In this document: piece after piece, positions 16,732 to 24,737 of the stretch
Position numbering within the stretch: position 1 is the stretch's first letter
Layout of the letters: each line of letters begins with the position of its first letter
Source of the DNA: CBDBIK01 sp965206145
Lineage (GTDB): Bacteria > Pseudomonadota > Alphaproteobacteria > TMED109
Length of the DNA: 64,000 bases
Assembly (NCBI GenBank): GCA_965206145.1
Contig: CBDBIK010000009.1
Span: 62,001 to 126,000 of the forward strand
Direction of reading: 5' to 3'
Notes under the pieces: model-generated
Databases searched by the model: none
The model's input: only the letters and a program-made list of their open reading frames with translations
What the model was told of the DNA's origin: nothing
Program-made: the position numbers and the translations under genes

Positions 16732-17913
16732 TCAGGGCCAGGTGAGAAATTCGATGCGATTCCGCTCGATGAAATCCCAGTCGTACTCAACCCCGAGGCC
16801 AGGTCCCGAGGGTACGGGGACGTACCCGTCGGAAGGCAGATTTTCCTGTTGGTCGGAATAGTCAGAACCGTAGACTGGAGGCACACAGTTGGGCATGCCA
16901 GGCCCGATCAGCGCCATTTCATAAAAGTGCGTATTGCGCACGGCCGCCATGCACACCCGTTGCGCCGGTCCGCAGGCGTGCATCTGAACATCCAACCCGA
17001 ACGCCTCACACAGATGTGCGATTTTCATCGCACCGGTGATTCCCATGTCGTACTCAGGATCGGCGTGGATCATGTCGCAGCCGCCACCGACCAGGAAATC
17101 CGCCTTCTCCTCAAGGCTGCGGATGTGCTCGCTCACCAGCAGCGGGGTCCTGAGACGTTCGCGAAGACGCTTGTGCCCTAGCAGGGAGACACCGCTGTCC
17201 CGGTAGGGGTCCTCGTACCAGAAGAATTCCGCCTCATCGCAAGCCCGACCCACGATGAGCGCATCCATCCACGTCCTGAGCTCACAGGCCGGGTCGAGCA
17301 TTAGTTTCATGTCGTCGCCGACACGCTTGCGCACACCATGGACGTTCTTCACTTCACGTGCGGCATCGCCGTCATTCCAGCCGTGGATCTTGAACCCGTG
17401 GAAACCCCGCTCACGGCATTCTTCGGCGTAGTCGGCAAATGCTTCCGGGGTGTCGAGACCACCTGTCACGGACTGTCCGTGGTAGGTGCTGGCATAGCAG
17501 GGAAGGCACTCGCGGAACGCCCCCAGCATGGTCGCTACCGACATTGAGCGGCGGCGACCAGCAAGGTCCCAGAGCGCGATGTCGATGGGCCCCTGGCCCA
17601 TGTGGTCGTAGGCGCGCAATTCCCGTTTGAGGTCATCGTAAATCATCTCCCGGTGGTCGGGATTCCTCCCGATCAGGAGTGGAGCCAGCATCCTGATCTG
17701 CCCGAGTGTTGCCGGGGTACCGACCCAGTGCGTGACGTAAGAGCCCACCGCGCCATCGCTGTCCACAATCCTGATCGCAAACCGCGAAGGGGTCAGTCTC
17801 GAGCCCTTTTCGTGGACGACGTTGGCCACTCCCTGGGCTGCATGCTCGCCCATGCCGAGGTTGTTGACCTCGAATGTGAAGACGTGAACTTCGATCCTGT
17901 TGATGATGCTCAT
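16732..17913 (-). CDS. Mandelate racemase/muconate lactonizing family enzyme (acid-sugar dehydratase-like)
   Basis: An enolase-superfamily enzyme that would abstract the alpha proton of a carboxylate, most plausibly dehydrating or racemising a sugar acid. The ATG at 17911-17913 gives 393 residues. The capping domain precedes a TIM barrel holding the expected ligands: Lys175 and His177 in GFKIHGW, Asp207 in MLDPACE, Glu234 in FWYEDPYR, Glu262 in LVSEHIR as metal ligands, and His312 in QMHACGPA as candidate base. It is divergent from the phyH-TRAP operon with an 86-base gap, so the two are probably co-regulated and act on the same imported compound. Substrate cannot be assigned from sequence. 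Confidence 0.88.
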   Translation of the reverse strand: MSIINRIEVHVFTFEVNNLGMGEHAAQGVANVVHEKGSRLTPSRFAIRIVDSDGAVGSYVTHWVGTPATLGQIRMLAPLLIGRNPDHREMIYDDLKRELRAYDHMGQGPIDIALWDLAGRRRSMSVATMLGAFRECLPCYASTYHGQSVTGGLDTPEAFADYAEECRERGFHGFKIHGWNDGDAAREVKNVHGVRKRVGDDMKLMLDPACELRTWMDALIVGRACDEAEFFWYEDPYRDSGVSLLGHKRLRERLRTPLLVSEHIRSLEEKADFLVGGGCDMIHADPEYDMGITGAMKIAHLCEAFGLDVQMHACGPAQRVCMAAVRNTHFYEMALIGPGMPNCVPPVYGSDYSDQQENLPSDGYVPVPSGPGLGVEYDWDFIERNRIEFLTWP

Positions 17914-17999
17914 GCGAACAGAATAAACGTAAGACACATGGAGGTAGAAACGGCGAAGGAAGGTCCCATTGTGCTACGCTCATCGTGCGGGAAGGGACC

Positions 18000-18839
18000 A
18001 TGTTCATGCCAAACGGGCTGAGTCTAGAGCAGCACACCGCCTACCGGGAACGAGGGTTCGTCCACCCGTTGCGCGCCATGCCGGCTGAGGAAGCGCTGAC
18101 CCTGCGCGAGCGCCTGGAAACAGCGGAAGCATCCCTCGGAGGGACACTCGATGGCGGGATGCGCCACAAGCCCCATTTACTTTTCCCTTGGCTCAACGAC
18201 CTCGTCCATGACCCGCGGATCGTTGATCCCGTCGCCTGTGTCATTGGCGAGGATGTTTTGTGCTGGGCCTCCAATTTCTTCACCAAGGAGGCTTTCGATT
18301 CCGCGTACGTCTCTTGGCATCAGGATTCGACTTACTGGGGGCTTTCCGGGCCCGAAGTCTGCACCGCCTGGATCGCGCTCAGCTTGAGCACCGTGGAAAG
18401 CGGCTGTATGCGCGCCGTTCCCGGTACGCACCTTGAACAAGTTTCGCACACCGACACCCACGCGGAAGGAAACATGCTCTCGCGCGGCCAAGTCGCGGAC
18501 CTGGAGGTGAATGACGACGACGCTGTCGACGTGATCCTCGAACCCGGTGAGATGTCGATTCACCATGTTCGCGTGGTCCACGGCTCACGCCCAAACAATT
18601 CGAATGACCGCCGCATCGGCTTCGCCATCCGCTACATTGCCCCCCAAATCCACCAGATCTACAGCGACGAAGACTCAGCTACTCTCGTTCGTGGGACGGA
18701 CCCTTACGGGCACTTTGCTCCCGAAAAGAGACCCGGAGCCGACCTTGATCCGGCGGCACTCGAACGCCACGCCCGGATGGTCGAGATCCACAGTCGGATC
18801 CTCTACCGCGGCACCAAAGGCCATCTGAACGCGAGTTAG
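18000..18839 (+). CDS. Phytanoyl-CoA dioxygenase (PhyH) family protein
   Basis: A non-haem iron, 2-oxoglutarate-dependent oxygenase, about 279 residues from the ATG at 18000, which has a good GGAAGGGA ribosome site just upstream (a GTG five codons earlier is rejected). The iron triad is visible as His107 and Asp109 in SWHQDSTYWG and His194 in VVHGSRPN; Arg205 or Arg211 in DRRIGFAIRYI could bind 2-oxoglutarate. Bacterial PhyH proteins hydroxylate or cleave varied substrates such as ectoine, phosphonates and methylated amines, so the family name does not reveal the substrate. It is the first gene of a run continuing 10 bases later into TRAP receptors and permeases, suggesting it acts on the imported compound. 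Confidence 0.87.
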   Translation: MFMPNGLSLEQHTAYRERGFVHPLRAMPAEEALTLRERLETAEASLGGTLDGGMRHKPHLLFPWLNDLVHDPRIVDPVACVIGEDVLCWASNFFTKEAFDSAYVSWHQDSTYWGLSGPEVCTAWIALSLSTVESGCMRAVPGTHLEQVSHTDTHAEGNMLSRGQVADLEVNDDDAVDVILEPGEMSIHHVRVVHGSRPNNSNDRRIGFAIRYIAPQIHQIYSDEDSATLVRGTDPYGHFAPEKRPGADLDPAALERHARMVEIHSRILYRGTKGHLNAS

Positions 18840-18849
18840 GCGAGCGCCT

Positions 18850-19965
18850 ATGTCCTCGGGAGTTCGCCGCGCATTTTTCATCGGCGTCGGCTTTGTTGTC
18901 GCCATTGTCGTCGCGGCGGTTTTGCTCGGGCGGATGTCGACCGGCCCGGAGAGTACGGTCCTCGGTTCGGACAGTGCAAGAACGGGGCCCTCACCAGGTT
19001 CAGGTGAGCCCGTCGAGACATTCCAATGGAAGATGCAGTCGGTCTGGCAGGCAGGCAGTATCAACCAGGAAGTGTTCGTGCGTTTTTGCGAACGGGTAGG
19101 AAGGATGAGCGGCGGATGGCTGACAATCGAACCGCTCCCCGTCGGTACTGTCGTCGCCTACAACGAAACCCTTGATGCCGTGGCGGCGGGCCTCCTCGAC
19201 GGCCAAAATGGCGGCACCGGCTATTTCGCCGGCAAAGATGCCGCGTTCGCCTTGCTCGCGGATCTCAACGGTGGCTACGAAACCCCTCGTCACCTGATGA
19301 TGTGGCTTGAATACGGCGGTGGGTTAGATCTCGCCCGCGAACTCTATGCCGCCTACGGACTCCACTACATCGGCGGCGTGCCCTGGGCCTCCGAATCGAT
19401 CCCAGCGAAAACGCCGATCCGCACTTTCAAAGACTTCCAGGGTGTCAAAATCCGTTCCCCGGAAGGAATGGGCCAGGAAATCTTCCAACGGCTCGGTGCC
19501 GCACCAGTAAATTTGCCCGGAAGCGAGGTCTACACGGCTCTCGAACGCGGCGTGGTCGATGCCGCCGACTGGGGCTCGATCGGTATGAACGACGATCTCG
19601 GCTTTCACGATATTGCCCCTTACCCTCTCTATCCCGGTTTTCACTCCCTGCCGATGTCCGACGTCGCTGTGTCGCTGGAGCGATGGGAAGAACTCCCAGA
19701 CGATCTCAAGCGGATCGTCGAGTTGGCCGTCCGCACGTTTGCTCTCGATATGGTGGAAACGGTTGCCATGAACGATGCCCTCGTGACGGGTACGGCCGCC
19801 GAACGGGGGATCGAAATCGTCCGCTGGAGCGCGGACGATCGCTACAAGTTCCGTGAAGTGGCCGCCGAAGTATGGGCCGAGTACGCCGGGCGCAGTGAAA
19901 TGGCACGGCGAATCTACGATTCTCACATGGTCTTCCTCCGCAGGCTGGGGCTCCTCGACGGATGA
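18850..19965 (+). CDS. dctP: TRAP transporter substrate-binding protein, apparently membrane-anchored
   Basis: A DctP-type receptor for a TRAP transporter, which captures a carboxylate in the periplasm for sodium-driven import. The 371 residues start with a transmembrane-like segment (about 8-27, FFIGVGFVVAIVVAAVLL) followed by a Ser/Gly/Pro-rich linker to about residue 55 without an evident AxA cleavage site, so it may stay tethered. The receptor fold follows: WKMQSVWQAGS, PVGTVVAYNETLDAV, GVKIRSPEGMGQEIFQRLGA. GVVDAADWGSIGMNDDLGF resembles the cation/substrate site of TakP-like 2-oxoacid and lactate receptors, with Asp-Trp for Glu-Trp. It is closely similar to the next gene and overlaps it by ATGA. 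Confidence 0.92.
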   Translation: MSSGVRRAFFIGVGFVVAIVVAAVLLGRMSTGPESTVLGSDSARTGPSPGSGEPVETFQWKMQSVWQAGSINQEVFVRFCERVGRMSGGWLTIEPLPVGTVVAYNETLDAVAAGLLDGQNGGTGYFAGKDAAFALLADLNGGYETPRHLMMWLEYGGGLDLARELYAAYGLHYIGGVPWASESIPAKTPIRTFKDFQGVKIRSPEGMGQEIFQRLGAAPVNLPGSEVYTALERGVVDAADWGSIGMNDDLGFHDIAPYPLYPGFHSLPMSDVAVSLERWEELPDDLKRIVELAVRTFALDMVETVAMNDALVTGTAAERGIEIVRWSADDRYKFREVAAEVWAEYAGRSEMARRIYDSHMVFLRRLGLLDG

Positions 19966-20978
19966 CTCGGCTGCGCATTCTCGCCGCACTCCTCGTAGCC
20001 GTGTTCACCATGGGTCCGGCAAGTGCCCAGGAATTTTCCTGGAAGTTCCAGTCCTCGTCCCAAGCGGGTGAAATCGCTTTCGCGATCATGAGGGATTTTG
20101 CTGAAAGCATCGTCCCGCTCACGAATGGACGACTCTCGGTAGAACTCCTGCCCGTTGGGGCCGTTGTTCAGTACAACGAAACTCTTGATGCGGTGAGTGC
20201 CGGCCTCCTCGATGGCCATATGACCGGGACGGTGTACTTCTCCGGGAAAAACCCTGCCTTTGCCATGCTCGGCGACCTCATTGCCGCTTACGACCACCCC
20301 GATCAGATGTTCCTGTTCCTGCGTCGTGGCGGCGGCGATGAGCTTATCCGCGAGCTTTATGCGGGATACGGCCTTCATTACATCGGTGGGGCGACCACCG
20401 GCAAAGAGGCGCTAGTTTCGACGATTGCGCTCCGAGGCATCGAGGATTTCGACGGCATCAAAATCCGTGCTCCGGAGGGCATGGCTCAAGACATTTTTGA
20501 GCGCATCGGGGCCGCGCCCGTCAACCTTCCTTCCGCCGAGGTGTTTACCGCCGTGGAACGCGGCGTGGTTGATGCTGCCGACTGGGCTCCATTTTCCATG
20601 AACCACCAAATCGGATTCCACAAAATCGCCCGCTTCCCGATCTATCCCGGGATCCACTCCCTCCCGGTCATTGACGTCTCGGTGAACCGGGATCGCTGGG
20701 AGGAACTTCCCGACGATATCCAGGCCATCCTCGAGGCAGCAGTGTGGAACTTCAGCCGCGACATCACGCACCGGCTTGAACTTCAGGACATCACAGACGT
20801 TGCCGAGGCACAGGCCGATGGGATCGAGGTCATCGACTGGCCGCTTGAGGAGCGCGCTGCACTAAGGAAGATCGCAACCGGCATATGGGATGATTGGGCA
20901 GACCGCAGCCCCTTGGCCCGGCGCGCCTACGAGGCTCAAATCTCGTTCTTGCGCGCTGTCGGCCTGCTCGCCGACTGA
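19962..20978 (+). CDS. dctP: TRAP transporter substrate-binding protein, second copy
   Basis: A second DctP-type receptor of 338 residues, tandem to the first and overlapping its stop codon as ATGA (19962-19965). It has an ordinary cleavable signal peptide (hydrophobic to residue 18, likely cut at ASA-QEF). The mature part aligns with its neighbour along its length: PVGAVVQYNETLDAVSAGLLDG, GIKIRAPEGMAQDIFERIGAAPVNLP, GVVDAADWAPFSMNHQIGFH, YPGIHSLPVIDVSV. The site loop differs (APFSMNHQ against GSIGMNDD), so the two may bind different ligands. The gene is followed 8 bases later by the small permease. Confidence 0.93.
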   Translation: MTRLRILAALLVAVFTMGPASAQEFSWKFQSSSQAGEIAFAIMRDFAESIVPLTNGRLSVELLPVGAVVQYNETLDAVSAGLLDGHMTGTVYFSGKNPAFAMLGDLIAAYDHPDQMFLFLRRGGGDELIRELYAGYGLHYIGGATTGKEALVSTIALRGIEDFDGIKIRAPEGMAQDIFERIGAAPVNLPSAEVFTAVERGVVDAADWAPFSMNHQIGFHKIARFPIYPGIHSLPVIDVSVNRDRWEELPDDIQAILEAAVWNFSRDITHRLELQDITDVAEAQADGIEVIDWPLEERAALRKIATGIWDDWADRSPLARRAYEAQISFLRAVGLLAD

Positions 20979-20986
20979 CCTCACCC

Positions 20987-21478
20987 TTGTCGAAGCCCGC
21001 CAAGGTACTCGTCGAGCGGTTGTCTCGCCGCACGGGTGAGATTTTCAGCTACCTGTTCCTCGCCTGCATGGTGATCATCGTCTTCGAGGTAGTGGCCCGC
21101 TACGGTTTCGGAGCGCCGACAGTGTGGGCACACGACGCCATTACCATCCTTGCCGCCGTCGGATTCGTGATGAGCGGTCTCTACACCATGGAACGCCGCG
21201 CCCATATTCGGGTGACCCTTATCTACGAACGCCTACCGCTCCGTGTCCGTCATGCCATCGACATTCTCAACGCTCTGATCGTTCTTAGCTTCGTCGGTCT
21301 ACTTGGGGCTCAGACCACGATCGATGCCTGGCGTTCGATCAGCATCATGGAAACGGCCGGGACAGCCTCGCGCCTGCCGCTCCCCCCCATCGTGAAGACA
21401 TCTCTCGCTCTTGCTTGCGTGGCCATGTTCGCCCTTGGACTTCTGCACCTCCTCCGTGCCGTTCAGCGCTCCGACTGA
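20987..21478 (+). CDS. dctQ: TRAP transporter small permease (DctQ)
   Basis: The small membrane subunit with four predicted helices that joins the large permease in a TRAP transporter. Visible helices include YLFLACMVIIVFEVVARYGF and ITILAAVGFVMSGLYTM, LNALIVLSFVGLLGAQTTI and LALACVAMFALGLLHLL. The motif FEVVARYGFGAPTVWAHD is typical of DctQ. The open frame extends back into the receptor gene, but the TTG at 20987, eight bases after the receptor stop, gives 163 residues beginning LSKPAKVLVERLSRR and is the best available start. No strong ribosome site precedes it, so translation is probably coupled. The large permease follows after 3 bases. Confidence 0.88.
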   Translation: MSKPAKVLVERLSRRTGEIFSYLFLACMVIIVFEVVARYGFGAPTVWAHDAITILAAVGFVMSGLYTMERRAHIRVTLIYERLPLRVRHAIDILNALIVLSFVGLLGAQTTIDAWRSISIMETAGTASRLPLPPIVKTSLALACVAMFALGLLHLLRAVQRSD

Positions 21479-21481
21479 GCG

Positions 21482-22801
21482 ATGGGAATCGAGCTCGCCA
21501 CCGTCCTCCTGGTGGGGTCGATGGGGGTCCTACTTCTTCTGGGGCTCCCACTTGCCTTCGTCACCGGTTTTGTCGCGATGGCGTTCGCGCTCGGCAATTT
21601 CGGGATCGCAGGGCTCTACCTCATTGAGAGTCGGATTTTCAGTTTCGCGCGCGAGTTCGTGCTCGTTGCGGTACCCATGTTCATCCTCATGGCCTCGGTG
21701 TTGGAACGCTCGGGCGTTGCCCGCGACCTCTACCGAGCCATGCATATTTGGGCCGGGGGGCTCAAAGGTGGGCTCGCCATCCAAACCATGGTTGTCGCTG
21801 TCTTGATGGCGGCGATGACCGGGATCATCGGTGGCGAAATCATTCTCCTCGGGCTGGTTGCCCTCCCGCAGATGCTCCGTCTCCACTACGACCGGTCTCT
21901 CGCCATCGGAACGATCTGTGCAGGCGGGTCGCTCGGCACGATGATCCCGCCCAGCATCGTCCTCATCATCTATGGCCTGACTGCCGGCGTGGACATCGGT
22001 GAGCTGTTCATCGCCACGATCATTCCCGGCCTGCTGCTGGCAACGCTGTACGTCTCGTACATCTCCATTCGTTGCCATCTGAATCCCGCCTTGGGACCAT
22101 CCGCGCCGCCCGAAGAGCGATTCCTTCCGCGCGAGGAAAAGCGGCGACTGCTACAGGGGCTGGCTCTTCCCCTTGCCGTCGGTGCCAGCGTTCTGGGCTC
22201 GATCTACCTCGGCATCGCCTCCGTCAGCGAGGCGGCAGGAATGGGGGCTCTTGGGGCGATCGCTTCCGCATGGGTGCGGCGCGAACTCACCTGGAATCTA
22301 CTGCGGGATGCCCTTTACCAGACGATGAATACCTGCGGAACGCTTCTGTGGATCACTTTTGGAGCCACGGCACTCATCGGCACCTACAACCTAATGGGCG
22401 GGAACAATTTCGTGGAAGGGCTGATCACGGGCCTTCCCCTGTCACCGCTCGGAATCATCATCGTGATGATGGCAATCCTGATGGTATTGGGACTTTTCAT
22501 GGATTGGATCGGTATCTGCCTATTGACGATGCCGATCTTCGTGCCCGTAGTGACCTCGCTCGGCTACAGCCCCATCTGGTTCGGAATCCTGTTCTGCATG
22601 AATATGCAGACAAGTTATCTCACCCCGCCATTCGGGCCGGCGGCGTTCTACCTGAAGAGCGTGGTCCCGGAAAACATCAAACTGGGCCACATCTACCAAG
22701 CGATGTGGCCCTTTATTCTCCTACAAGTGATCGGGCTTGCGATTGTCCTTCTGTGGCCGGAGATCGCCCTATGGCTCCCGGGAATCATACGAGGCGAGTA
22801 G
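21482..22801 (+). CDS. dctM: TRAP transporter large permease (DctM)
   Basis: The large transport subunit of a TRAP transporter, an ion-coupled membrane protein of about 12 helices. The 439 residues show the DctM pattern: LLGLPLAFVTGFVAMAFAL, VAVPMFILMASVLERSGVA, GGEIILLGLVALPQML, GGSLGTMIPPSIVLIIYGL, and in the second half LMVLGLFMDWIGICLLTMPIF and MQTSYLTPPFGPAAFYLK. It ends the phyH-dctPP-dctQ-dctM unit. A non-coding gap of 329 bases follows. Confidence 0.96.
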   Translation: MGIELATVLLVGSMGVLLLLGLPLAFVTGFVAMAFALGNFGIAGLYLIESRIFSFAREFVLVAVPMFILMASVLERSGVARDLYRAMHIWAGGLKGGLAIQTMVVAVLMAAMTGIIGGEIILLGLVALPQMLRLHYDRSLAIGTICAGGSLGTMIPPSIVLIIYGLTAGVDIGELFIATIIPGLLLATLYVSYISIRCHLNPALGPSAPPEERFLPREEKRRLLQGLALPLAVGASVLGSIYLGIASVSEAAGMGALGAIASAWVRRELTWNLLRDALYQTMNTCGTLLWITFGATALIGTYNLMGGNNFVEGLITGLPLSPLGIIIVMMAILMVLGLFMDWIGICLLTMPIFVPVVTSLGYSPIWFGILFCMNMQTSYLTPPFGPAAFYLKSVVPENIKLGHIYQAMWPFILLQVIGLAIVLLWPEIALWLPGIIRGE

Positions 22802-23130
22802 AGATTTGCCCTTGTCGAGGCCCCAGGACGTGAAAAATCGAAGCAGGAACCAGATGCGCTGATCTCTCAAGCTGAAGGGAAGAGAAAATAAAGTTGAGGG
22901 TTCAATATTTTGTGCCCGTTTCTTCTTTTGGTGTCACCACCGAGTCTGGATTTCCATGCTGTCACCAACGGGAGTCAGGCACCTTCCCAACCTCGCCTTG
23001 GCTTCGTTGCTGTGAGCCCCCGACGAACATCGTCGTTGGCTATATCCCAACAGCTTGCCCGCTTGGATCATCGACGGAATTAGTGAGAAAGACCGCCACA
23101 AGACGAAGCTATCCCTCAGGTAACCGGGAG
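22802..23130 (+). other. Intergenic region between dctM and thiE (convergent ends)
   Basis: No gene is supported. The stretch is slightly AT-richer than its flanks and holds a short GGTG-T-CACC palindrome near 22931-22939. A minus-strand frame running 22934-23218 overlaps the end of thiE and has no recognisable family. No clear hairpin-plus-T-run terminator was seen. Confidence 0.5.
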
Positions 23131-23802
23131 CTACTCCTCTCCGTCCTTTTTTCTGGTCATCTCTAATGCAGAATTGAACGCCTGCACCGCAGCCTTGGGC
23201 CCGTCGGGATAATCCCATACGGCACTCACAGCAGCGACAAAGTCTGCACCCGCTCGGGCCAACTCCCCGCAGTTCTCAGGCGTAATGCCACCTATGGCAA
23301 CTGAAGGCAGGGTAGTCGTTGCCGACCAATTCTTAAGTAGATCCGGTTTCGTCCACGTTCGAGCTTCTTTCGTGATGGTGGGGAAAAAAGCCCCGAACGC
23401 AACATAATCGACACCGTTTTCAGCTGCCTGCATGGCAAGATGGCGGGAGTCGTAACAACTCGTGCCCACGATCCCTTCTGCACCAACAGCTGCCCGAGCT
23501 TCCGCCACAGACACATCGCCCGCTCCCACGTGTACTCCGTCCGCGCCTGTTTTTGCTGCGAGTGCCGGGTCGTCGTTCACAAGGAAGGGGATCGTCCTTT
23601 CTCGGCAAATCGGTAGAAGAACCTCACATGCACGCAGGACATCTTCATCGAGGACGTTTTTTAGCCTGAGTTGCACGGAGGCCACGTCGCCACCGTCGAG
23701 GGCTTCCTTGAGAACATCGGAAAAGGTTCTCGGATCAAGTTCCGCGGGCGTAATTAGGTACAGCCGGCAGCGTCGGCCTTCGCTGGCGGATAGAGTGTTC
23801 AG
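23131..23802 (-). CDS. thiE: Thiamine-phosphate synthase (ThiE-like), apparent CTG start
   Basis: ThiE joins HMP-pyrophosphate and HET-phosphate to thiamine phosphate. Family motifs follow in order: LYLITPAEL, VASVQLRLKN, FLVNDDP, GADGVHVGAGD, VGTSCYDS, FGAFFPTITKEA and VAIGGITPENCGEL. The first ordinary start codon (GTG at 23683-23685) would delete LYLITP and the first beta strand. Upstream in frame there is no ATG, GTG or TTG before a stop. A CTG at 23800-23802 gives 223 residues and overlaps the fba stop as CTGA, matching the NTGA junctions elsewhere here. The usual GQ after GVHV is GA, and NDR is NDD, so activity is probable but not certain. Confidence 0.8.
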   Translation of the reverse strand: MNTLSASEGRRCRLYLITPAELDPRTFSDVLKEALDGGDVASVQLRLKNVLDEDVLRACEVLLPICRERTIPFLVNDDPALAAKTGADGVHVGAGDVSVAEARAAVGAEGIVGTSCYDSRHLAMQAAENGVDYVAFGAFFPTITKEARTWTKPDLLKNWSATTTLPSVAIGGITPENCGELARAGADFVAAVSAVWDYPDGPKAAVQAFNSALEMTRKKDGEE

Positions 23803-24719
23803 TTGCGGCCTCGATATATGTCAATGATCTGCGAGAGCATCGCGAGCGCATCTTCCCGAGGACGCTGGAAGGTGTTGCGACCAATGATCGAGCCATTTCC
23901 TCCCCCGTTCTGGATGGCGCGCACCTCTTCCAGGATGCCGTCGAGATCTTTTGCTGACCCTCCGGAGAAGACGACGATCCGTCGCCCGTTAAACGATGAC
24001 TGCACGATGTGTCGCACGCGCTCGACAAGCGTCGAAGTCAAAATGTTCGCGGCTTTGTAGGCCTTCTGTGCCTCGGGTTGGGCAATGTGGGCGGAAGGAG
24101 GCTTCACCTTGATGATGTGAGCACCCAGGAGAGCGGCGAGATGAGCTGCATAAGCGGTTACATCAAGGGCCGTTTCGTCCTCTTTTTTGAGCTTCCCGCC
24201 GCGCGGATACGACCAGATAACGATCGCGAGCCCAACTGCCTTCGCCTCCTCGGCGAGCTCCCGGATCTCCTCCATCATGCCAAATTGGTTCTCGGAACCC
24301 GGGTAGATGGTAAATCCGACCGCCGCGCAACCGAGCCGAAGTGCGTCCCCGACCGATGCCGTCATGGCCTGGTCCTTGATGGTTGACCAGCTGTTCGCGT
24401 TGTTGAGTTTGAGAATCGTTGGAATGCGCCCGGCGAAAGTGCTCGCGCCTGCCTCAAGCAATCCGAGCGGGGCGGCGAAGGCGCTCAGCTCAGCATCGAT
24501 TGCTAGCTTGTAGTGGTAGTGGGGGTCGTAGGCGTCTGGATTTGGTGCAAACGATCGTCCTGGCCCGTGCTCGAAGCCCTGATCCACGGGCAGGATCAAC
24601 AACTTTCCGGTTCCGGCAAGGCTGCCGTTCATCAGGATCCGCGCGATGTTTGCTCGCGTTCCGGGGGTGTCCGATTCGTAGCGGTCAAGGATGTGACGCA
24701 CTTTTGCGGTCAGGCGCAT
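23799..24719 (-). CDS. fba: Fructose-bisphosphate aldolase, class I (DhnA/archaeal type)
   Basis: A Schiff-base aldolase that interconverts fructose 1,6-bisphosphate with dihydroxyacetone phosphate and glyceraldehyde 3-phosphate. The 306 residues belong to the DeoC/FbaB-like group rather than the zinc class II enzymes: LLILPVDQGFEHGPGRSF, TILKLNNANSW, GCAAVGFTIYPGSENQFGMMEEI, AIVIWSYPRGGKL, and the lysine region AHIIKVKPPS, ending with VVFSGGSAKD and GSIIGRNTFQRP. It lies 18 bases after pgk in the tkt-gap-pgk-fba-thiE operon. Confidence 0.95.
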   Translation of the reverse strand: MRLTAKVRHILDRYESDTPGTRANIARILMNGSLAGTGKLLILPVDQGFEHGPGRSFAPNPDAYDPHYHYKLAIDAELSAFAAPLGLLEAGASTFAGRIPTILKLNNANSWSTIKDQAMTASVGDALRLGCAAVGFTIYPGSENQFGMMEEIRELAEEAKAVGLAIVIWSYPRGGKLKKEDETALDVTAYAAHLAALLGAHIIKVKPPSAHIAQPEAQKAYKAANILTSTLVERVRHIVQSSFNGRRIVVFSGGSAKDLDGILEEVRAIQNGGGNGSIIGRNTFQRPREDALAMLSQIIDIYRGRN

Positions 24720-24737
24720 GGGTTTCTCTCAGGTTCT

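Noticed and set aside
22934..23218. 94-residue minus-strand frame after thiE, possibly a transposase fragment
   Set aside because: No convincing transposase motif or terminal repeats; it overlaps the thiE 3' end.
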